Shown here piece by piece: positions 15,738-21,341 of a stretch of DNA of 21,341 bases. The translations under genes were made by a program, and so were the position numbers. Position 1 is the first letter of the stretch; each line of letters begins with the position of its first letter. The notes under the pieces were generated by a model that was not told the origin of the DNA, ran no database searches, and was given only the letters and a program-made list of their open reading frames with translations. Source of the DNA: an uncultured Lachnospiraceae bacterium (GTDB taxonomy: Bacteria > Bacillota > Clostridia > Lachnospirales > Lachnospiraceae); the NCBI GenBank assembly GCA_902783765.1, contig CACZSB010000186.1, forward strand, positions 1 through 21,341, in the 5' to 3' direction.

Positions 15738-16457
15738 TTGAAATCTGTAAATACCATGAAATCCCTGCCGCCCTCCGAGCGGCCCTATGAGAAATGCCAA
15801 AGCCGCGGCCCCGAAGTCCTTTCGGATGCGGAACTTTTGGCTGTAATTATCCGAAGCGGCGGAGGGGGTCTTTCGGCCCTGGATTTGGCCCGGACGCTGC
15901 TGGAACGCTACGGACAGCGAGATGGTTTATCCTGCCTAATGAGCCTGTCCCAGACGGAATTGCGGCGACTGCCCGGCATCGGAACGGTGAAGGCGGTGGA
16001 GCTGGTGGCGGCGGCTGAACTGTGCCGAAGGATCAGCCAGTCTCTCAGGCGGCCGGCGGTGACCATGGGCAATCCTGCTTCCATTGCCGCCTATTTTATG
16101 GAGGACATGTGCTATCTGGCCCAGGAAGAAATGCATGTGGCCATGTTCGATACCAAGAACCGACTTCTGCGGGAAATGGTTCTGTCCCTGGGTACGGTGA
16201 ATGCTTCATTGGCCTCCCCCCGGGAGCTGTTTCTGGAGGCCCTGCGCCACGGAGCCGTATATCTGGTGTTGCTTCATAACCATCCCAGCGGAGATCCTTC
16301 ACCCTCCTCGGCAGATATTCAATTGACCGAGCGGATGGTACGGGCCGGAGAATTGTTGCAGATACCGGTGATGGACCATATCATCATCGGAGATCATTGT
16401 TACATAAGCATGCGGGAGCAAGGCTATATCAGCCCCCGCTTACAGGAGAGATTATGA
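15738..16457 (+). CDS. radC: RadC family protein (JAB/MPN+ domain)
   Basis: A 239-residue protein with an N-terminal helix-hairpin-helix region (LPGIGTVKA, about 78-86) and a C-terminal JAB/MPN+ metalloprotein domain carrying HNHPSGDPSPSSAD (His180, His182, Asp193). The family was named for a supposed role in DNA repair, which later work did not support; its biochemical role is open. The TTG at 15738 is chosen because GGGGAG lies 5 bases before it, while the ATG at 15756 has no SD; the conserved part (SLPPSERPYEK) starts after either. Its stop overlaps the mreC start by 4 bases (ATGA). In many Firmicutes mreB lies between radC and mreC, but not here. Confidence 0.92.
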   Translation: MKSVNTMKSLPPSERPYEKCQSRGPEVLSDAELLAVIIRSGGGGLSALDLARTLLERYGQRDGLSCLMSLSQTELRRLPGIGTVKAVELVAAAELCRRISQSLRRPAVTMGNPASIAAYFMEDMCYLAQEEMHVAMFDTKNRLLREMVLSLGTVNASLASPRELFLEALRHGAVYLVLLHNHPSGDPSPSSADIQLTERMVRAGELLQIPVMDHIIIGDHCYISMREQGYISPRLQERL

Positions 16458-17299
16458 ATGAAAATCGCCGGAGAAACGCCCCCCGGGGCGGCTTGCTGAT
16501 TCTGATAGGCATCTGTCTGTTTCTGATGCTGGTCAGCTCCTTCAGCCCGGGCTTCAATAACTTTCTGCGGGGGACCATCAGCTCGGTGCTGATGCCCATG
16601 CAGCGTGGCATGAATCAGGCAGGCAGCTATCTCTTTGGCCGTATTGAGAAATGGCGGGAGCTGAGTCAGGTTCAGGAGGCCAACAGTCAAATGGCCCAGG
16701 AACTGGCCCAGCTTCGCAAGGAAAATGCGGCGCTTAAGCTGAACGAAAAGGAACTGGAAGAGCTGCGGATTCTTCTGGACATGAAGGAGCAGTATCCGGA
16801 TTACGGCACGTTGGGAGCCCATATTATCGGCAAAAGCTCCGGAAACTGGTTCCAATCCTTTATGATCGATAAGGGTGAAAAAGAGGGCATCCAGGTGGGG
16901 ATGAACGTGCTGGCCGGAGGCGGTCTTGTGGGAATCGTAACCGCTGTGGGGGACCATTATGCCACAGTCAATACCATTATCAACAGCGGCCAGTATGTCA
17001 GCGCCATGAGCACCCGCAGCGGCGGGACCTTCTTTGTGGCCGGAGATTTGGATTTGTATAGTCAGGGGCTTTTGGCCATACAGAATGTTAGCCTGGATTC
17101 GGATCTTGCCCGGGGGGACATGGTGGTCACCTCCAATATCAGTGACATTTATCTGCCCGGCCTTCTGATTGGGTATGTGGAAAGTATCTCCGCGGATTCC
17201 AATCAGCTGACCCGTTCCGGAACCCTGCGGCCGGTGGCCAATTTTGACGCGCTGGATATGGTCCAGGTGATTTTGACCTTAAAGAAGGTGGAGGACTGA
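16454..17299 (+). CDS. mreC: Rod shape-determining protein MreC
   Basis: Bitopic membrane protein of the elongasome that links the cytoskeleton to wall synthases. At 281 residues it has the family layout: a basic N-terminus (NENRRRNAPRG), one membrane helix at about 12-32, a coiled coil at about 65-110 (QVQEANSQMAQELAQL..., ELEELRILLDM), then the extracellular double beta-barrel with IIGKSSGNWFQSFMIDKG, GLVGIVTAVG and DLPGL-like YLPGLLIGYVESI. ATG 16454 has an AGGAG site 6 bases upstream and overlaps the radC stop; an open frame continues 19 codons further up but has no SD. It is followed by mreD after one base. Confidence 0.94.
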   Translation: MNENRRRNAPRGGLLILIGICLFLMLVSSFSPGFNNFLRGTISSVLMPMQRGMNQAGSYLFGRIEKWRELSQVQEANSQMAQELAQLRKENAALKLNEKELEELRILLDMKEQYPDYGTLGAHIIGKSSGNWFQSFMIDKGEKEGIQVGMNVLAGGGLVGIVTAVGDHYATVNTIINSGQYVSAMSTRSGGTFFVAGDLDLYSQGLLAIQNVSLDSDLARGDMVVTSNISDIYLPGLLIGYVESISADSNQLTRSGTLRPVANFDALDMVQVILTLKKVED

Positions 17300-17300
17300 G

Positions 17301-17819
17301 ATGAAACGAGTGATTTCCTATGTCCTTCTGATTCTGGTTTTCTTTTTGATTCAGAATAATATCTTTGCCGCATCTTCTTTAATTATGACAGTGCCGAATC
17401 TTCTGATGATTCTGGTATTTTCATTCGGCTTTATCCGAGGGTCATTGGAGGGGATGCTGATCGGCTTTTTCTGCGGTCTTTTAAATGATTTGTTTTTCGG
17501 AAACACCATCGGATTTACGGCCCTTATGTACTCGGTTTTAGGCTACGGCATGGGACTGATCGGGAATCTGTATTATACGGATTTTGTGAACCTGCCCCTG
17601 CTGCTTTGTCTTTTCAGTATTCTGATATATCATATCGGCATTTATGTTTTTGCCTTTTTGATTAACGGATACGGAAGCTTTGGATCATATCTGAGCAATG
17701 TGGCGCTGCCGGAGCTGTTATATACGGGGATTATGACGCTTTTGCTTTATCCCCTGATTCGCCGGGTGGAAGAGCTGATTCAAAAATGGGAATCCAGGAA
17801 AGCCAGGAATTATGCTTAA
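17301..17819 (+). CDS. mreD: Rod shape-determining protein MreD
   Basis: A 172-residue, highly hydrophobic protein with about five to six predicted membrane helices and little conserved sequence, as is normal for MreD. The segment RGSLEGMLIGFFCGLLNDL, with a charged residue inside a membrane helix, is typical. The position between mreC and the PBP, the size and the hydrophobicity make the call. GGAGG lies inside the end of mreC. It overlaps the PBP gene by 8 bases. Confidence 0.92.
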   Translation: MKRVISYVLLILVFFLIQNNIFAASSLIMTVPNLLMILVFSFGFIRGSLEGMLIGFFCGLLNDLFFGNTIGFTALMYSVLGYGMGLIGNLYYTDFVNLPLLLCLFSILIYHIGIYVFAFLINGYGSFGSYLSNVALPELLYTGIMTLLLYPLIRRVEELIQKWESRKARNYA

Positions 17820-20661
17820 GGAATTTGCTGATTATTTATTATATAAAGCCAAACAGATTGTCACCTCGCGTCTATTCCCTCTGACCCTGTTATTCCTGAT
17901 TCTTTTTGGAATCCTGGGGGCCAGAATGTACAGACTTCAGGTGGTGGAGGGAGCCTCTGCCCAAAAGAATGTGGAGGAGATTATCACCCGGACGGTGGTT
18001 TTAAGTCCCACCCGGGGGCGGATTTATGACCGGAACGGCAAGCTGCTGGCCTATAATCAGCTGGTGGAAAACGTGATTGTCAGCGACAACGGCAGCTATC
18101 AGAACGGCTACGAGCGCAACGAAATGCTGCTGAGGCTTATTGAAATCCTGGATCGTTTCGGAGAAACGGTGACCCCCAATTTTGGCCTTTATGTGGATGA
18201 GGAAGGAATCATTCGGGAAAACTTCGCCTCGGAAAATGCCAGGCTTCGTTTTCTTCGTGATATGTACGGCCGCACCAGCGTGTCCCAGCTTTCCGAGTTT
18301 GAAATGGCCACCACGGCCCAGGAAATCTTTGATTATTATGCGAACCGTTTCGGGGTAGGGGAAGACGCCAACGGGAAGCCATACGAGATTTCCTTGGAAA
18401 CCGCCATGAAGCTGATTTATATCCGTTACAGCATGTACGGAAATTATTATATGCGATATATTCCCACGGTGGTTTCCACCGACGTGAAGCCTGAAACCGT
18501 GGCGGCGATTCGGGAGCATGCCGGGGAGCTTTTGGGGGTGGATATTGCCCAGGGCACCCGCCGAATTTACAATGATGCGGTGTTTCTCTGTCATATTCTG
18601 GGGTATACCGGTTCCGCCAGTGCCGAAGAAATTGAAACCCTGAATGCCCAGGGGGGCGAGTATTATACCGGAGATATGGTGGGAAAAACTGGGGTGGAGG
18701 CCAGCATGGAATTGTTTCTCCATGGAAAGAACGGCCGCCAGACGGTGAATGTAAACAATCTGGGACAGCTCAAGCAAATTGCATCCGTGGTGGAAGCCAC
18801 CGCCGGGGATGATATTTACCTTTCCATTGATGCGGATCTTCAAAAAGGGATTTATTATCTTTTGGAACAAAAACTGGCGGGTATTTTAATCAATCACCTG
18901 GTGATGGAGGTGCCGCCAGTGGAAGAGGATGCGGAAGAAGAGAATCCCGAGCACTTGATTCCCGTAAAAACCGCCTATTTCCAAATCATCAACAACAATG
19001 TGGTGAATATGCGCCAATTCCACCAGGGGGAGCAGGGATCGGCCCAGGCCCGGCTTTTTGTTACCTTTGATGAAAGGCAAAGTCATATTTTGGATGAACT
19101 GAAAATTCAGCTTACGGAGTCGGGGGCCTTAACTTATCAGGAATTAAGCGATGATTTAAAAAGCTATTACGATAAATTATATGACGTTCTTCTGGCTGAT
19201 CAGATTCTGATCCGCAGCCGCATTGATACGGATTCGGCCCTGTACAAGAACTATCGTACCGATGGCAGTATCAGCCTTCAGGAATACCTTCGGGGGGCTG
19301 TGGAAGCGGAATGGGTCGATTTGACCCTTTTGAAGCTGGGGGACAAATACAGCAGTATGGAGGATGTATACCGTTCTCTGGTGGATCTGATTATTATGCG
19401 GCTCCAAAACTCCGACGCCTTTTCCAAAAAAATATACGAAAAGCTGATCGAAGAAGATATCATCAACTGCTGTGATATCGCCCTGGCCATGTTTGAACAG
19501 GGGATGATTCAGCCGGATGAGAAATATCAGGCCTTGCTTCAGGGCCGTTCCCTGAAAACCGCCTTTGAATTCCTGCGGGATAAGCTGCAAAGCGTGGAAA
19601 TCACCCCGGCCCAGCTGGCTCTGGATCCCTATTCTGCCTCCGCCACGGTGGTGGACGTGACCAACGGTCAGGTTCTGGCCATGGTTTCCTACCCGGGCTA
19701 TGATAACAACCGGATTTATGAAAGCGGCTATTATGACTCTCTGGTTTCCGATCAGTCCACGCCTCTGTTTAATTCCGCCACCCAGGCCCGGACAGCTCCC
19801 GGTTCTTCCTTTAAGATGGTAACCTCCGCGGCTTCCCTGGAAGAAGGGGTGGTGGAAGCCCAGACCCGTATTACCACCAAAGGCATATTTGCCGCTGCCG
19901 GTATGGAAGTAAAATGCTGGTTTTATCCAAATAATCACGGAGAAATCGGTCTGGCTGAAGCCTTGATGTACTCCTGTAATGACTATTTTGCCCAGGTGAG
20001 CTATGCCCTGGCCACCATGGACGGAGAATACAGTGACTCCGCCGGTATGGTCACCCTGCGCCGCTATGCCTCCCTTTTAGGGTTGGGTGAGAAGTCCGGT
20101 ATTGAAATTGCGGAATATGATCCGGTGATTTCCGACACCTCGGTTCTGACCTCTGCCATCGGCCAGGGTACAAATCTTTTTGCCTGTTCCCACCTGGCCC
20201 GATATGTGACCACCATTGCCACCCGGGGAAGCATTTATAATCTTACCCTACTGGACCATCGGAATACACCGGCGGGGGAGCTGGTGCAGAGTTATCGGGG
20301 AGAATTGGCCTCCAAGACTATTCTTCGGGATGAAACCTGGGACGCCATTTGGGATGGAATGCATTTGGTGCTGACCCACGGCGGTATGGCCGATATCTGG
20401 ACGGATCATGTGGATGCCGCCGGAAAAACCGGTACCGCCGAGGAAAACAAGGCCCGGCCGGACCATACAACCTTTGTGAGCTTTGCCCCCTATGACAGCC
20501 CCCGAATCAGTGTTTCCACCACCATCCCCAACGGTTACACCTCCGGTAATGCCACGGAGCTGGGCAGTTATATATATGATTATTATTTCGGTTATATTAC
20601 CCTGGAGGATATTCTATCCGGTGAAGCCCGCGATATCGGCGGTAATAACATTAACGAATAG
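17812..20661 (+). CDS. mrdA: Class B penicillin-binding protein 2 (elongation transpeptidase) with a large insertion
   Basis: Membrane-anchored D,D-transpeptidase that cross-links peptidoglycan during elongation. The chain has a membrane helix at about 20-42, the PBP-dimerisation domain (VVLSPTRGRIYDRNGKLLAYN, GYTG, GKTGVEASME), then the transpeptidase domain with all three motifs: SSFK (Ser665, Lys668), SCN (721-723) and KTG (872-874). At 949 residues it is about 250-300 longer than typical PBP2. The excess lies mainly at about 360-600, between LSIDADLQ (where the transpeptidase domain begins) and ATVVDVTNGQVLAMVSYPG; it is acidic, then largely helical, and rich in Asp, Glu and Tyr. I recall similarly long PBPs in Lachnospiraceae but cannot check. 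It overlaps mreD by 8 bases and precedes minD by 11. Confidence 0.93.
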   Translation: MLKEFADYLLYKAKQIVTSRLFPLTLLFLILFGILGARMYRLQVVEGASAQKNVEEIITRTVVLSPTRGRIYDRNGKLLAYNQLVENVIVSDNGSYQNGYERNEMLLRLIEILDRFGETVTPNFGLYVDEEGIIRENFASENARLRFLRDMYGRTSVSQLSEFEMATTAQEIFDYYANRFGVGEDANGKPYEISLETAMKLIYIRYSMYGNYYMRYIPTVVSTDVKPETVAAIREHAGELLGVDIAQGTRRIYNDAVFLCHILGYTGSASAEEIETLNAQGGEYYTGDMVGKTGVEASMELFLHGKNGRQTVNVNNLGQLKQIASVVEATAGDDIYLSIDADLQKGIYYLLEQKLAGILINHLVMEVPPVEEDAEEENPEHLIPVKTAYFQIINNNVVNMRQFHQGEQGSAQARLFVTFDERQSHILDELKIQLTESGALTYQELSDDLKSYYDKLYDVLLADQILIRSRIDTDSALYKNYRTDGSISLQEYLRGAVEAEWVDLTLLKLGDKYSSMEDVYRSLVDLIIMRLQNSDAFSKKIYEKLIEEDIINCCDIALAMFEQGMIQPDEKYQALLQGRSLKTAFEFLRDKLQSVEITPAQLALDPYSASATVVDVTNGQVLAMVSYPGYDNNRIYESGYYDSLVSDQSTPLFNSATQARTAPGSSFKMVTSAASLEEGVVEAQTRITTKGIFAAAGMEVKCWFYPNNHGEIGLAEALMYSCNDYFAQVSYALATMDGEYSDSAGMVTLRRYASLLGLGEKSGIEIAEYDPVISDTSVLTSAIGQGTNLFACSHLARYVTTIATRGSIYNLTLLDHRNTPAGELVQSYRGELASKTILRDETWDAIWDGMHLVLTHGGMADIWTDHVDAAGKTGTAEENKARPDHTTFVSFAPYDSPRISVSTTIPNGYTSGNATELGSYIYDYYFGYITLEDILSGEARDIGGNNINE

Positions 20662-20672
20662 CAGGAGATAAA

Positions 20673-21341
20673 ATGGGACGAGTCATCACAATCGCATCCG
20701 GTAAGGGCGGCGTGGGGAAGACCACCATGGCCGTGGGTCTGGGAGAGGCCCTGGCTGCCCAGGGGAAGAAAGTGCTTTTGGTGGACCTGGATATGGGGCT
20801 GCGGAATATTGACGTGCTGCTGGGCATGGAGACCCGGGTCCTGAATCATCTGGGAGATTATTTTACCGGCTCCTTAAGCTGGCAGGAGGCCCTCACCGAG
20901 GATGAGAACCGCCCGGGGCTGTATCTGCTGGCTGCTTCCCAAAATATGGATCTGAGTCTGGTGACGGAGGAATCCATGATTAAGCTTTGCCGGGAGCTTC
21001 GGGAAGCCTTTGATATGGTTTTGTTGGATTGTCCTGCCGGTGTGGGTCACTATTTTCAAATCGCCTGTGCCTGCGCAGATGAGGGTATTGTGGTGACCAA
21101 TCCCAGTATTACCGCCGTGCGGGATGCGGATAAAGTGCTGTATCTCATGGGCGGCGCCGGGGTAAAAGACCGTTTTGTATTGGTTAACCGCCTTCGTTAC
21201 AAGCTGACCAAAAGCCGTGTGCTCATGACGCCGGAGGATATATCCGATGTGCTGGGTACGGAATTGGTGGGGGTGGTGCCCGAGGATGAAGGGGTGCTGA
21301 TTGCCGGAAATGAAGGTAGAAGCCTGCTTTCCACCCGCACT
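20673..21341 (+). CDS. minD: Septum site-determining ATPase MinD (5' part, cut by window end)
   Basis: ParA/MinD-type ATPase that binds the membrane when ATP-loaded and positions the division inhibitor. The 223 codons present stay open to the last base. They show the deviant Walker A SGKGGVGKTT (signature Lys11, Lys16), the LVDLDMGLRNIDVLLGME block (Asp38, Asp40) that marks MinD among ParA-like proteins, LLDCPAG (Walker B region), and VVTNPSITAVRDADKVL. The C-terminal amphipathic membrane helix is outside the window. ATG 20673 has AGGAG 5 bases upstream. It follows mrdA directly; minC, often next to minD, is absent here and minE, if present, would be further downstream. Confidence 0.95.
   Translation, partial: MGRVITIASGKGGVGKTTMAVGLGEALAAQGKKVLLVDLDMGLRNIDVLLGMETRVLNHLGDYFTGSLSWQEALTEDENRPGLYLLAASQNMDLSLVTEESMIKLCRELREAFDMVLLDCPAGVGHYFQIACACADEGIVVTNPSITAVRDADKVLYLMGGAGVKDRFVLVNRLRYKLTKSRVLMTPEDISDVLGTELVGVVPEDEGVLIAGNEGRSLLSTRT

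Noticed and set aside
16397..16453. 19-codon upstream extension of mreC inside radC
   Set aside because: No SD precedes it, and the ATG at 16454 has AGGAG at a proper distance and gives a standard MreC N-terminus.

Overview
The window looks like chromosome of a Gram-positive, low-to-mid-GC member of the Clostridia, most probably Lachnospiraceae-like. The supporting signs are a PolC-type replicative polymerase, strong AGGAGG-type ribosome binding sites, a pyrH-frr-uppS-cdsA-rseP-ispG-polC gene order, a sortase-type cell-wall anchor, a yybP-ykoY manganese riboswitch, and a very long class B PBP in a mreC-mreD-mrdA-min cluster. This is inference from gene content; no 16S gene is present and the genus cannot be named.

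Layout. (1) 1-410: the C-terminal end of a Cna_B/SpaA-type surface protein with a sortase-sorting tail, closed by a terminator. (2) 411-3454: a sigma-A-type promoter, a yybP-ykoY Mn2+ riboswitch with an overlapping terminator, and a P2A-type Ca2+/Mn2+ P-type ATPase, read as a manganese-inducible exporter unit. (3) 3485-12624: a long plus-strand operon starting from a promoter whose -35 box lies in the loop of the ATPase terminator. It carries pyrH (UMP kinase), frr (ribosome recycling), uppS and cdsA (lipid carrier and phospholipid precursors), rseP (site-2 protease), ispG (MEP isoprenoid pathway) and polC (replicative DNA polymerase). (4) 12634-14285: a shared hairpin, then on the minus strand hup (HU) and an XRE-HTH/TPR-like regulator. 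(5) 14286-15688: a divergent promoter region and a PLP-dependent enzyme of the methionine gamma-lyase/'aluminium resistance' family. (6) 15738-21341: radC, mreC, mreD, mrdA and the start of minD, tightly packed, forming an elongation/division-site cluster cut by the window end.

The most striking observation is that PolC appears to lack its 3'-5' proofreading exonuclease. In canonical PolC this domain is inserted inside the PHP domain. Here the two PHP halves are joined by a linker of about 13 residues, and the protein (1276 aa) is shorter than canonical PolC (about 1440 aa) by about the size of that domain. The PHP and polymerase motifs are otherwise intact. Three conserved neighbourhoods also each lack an expected member with no room for it: dxr between cdsA and rseP, mreB between radC and mreC, and minC between mrdA and minD. 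The PBP carries an insertion of about 240 residues.

Most of the window is housekeeping. No CRISPR, tRNA, rRNA, insertion sequence or phage gene was seen.
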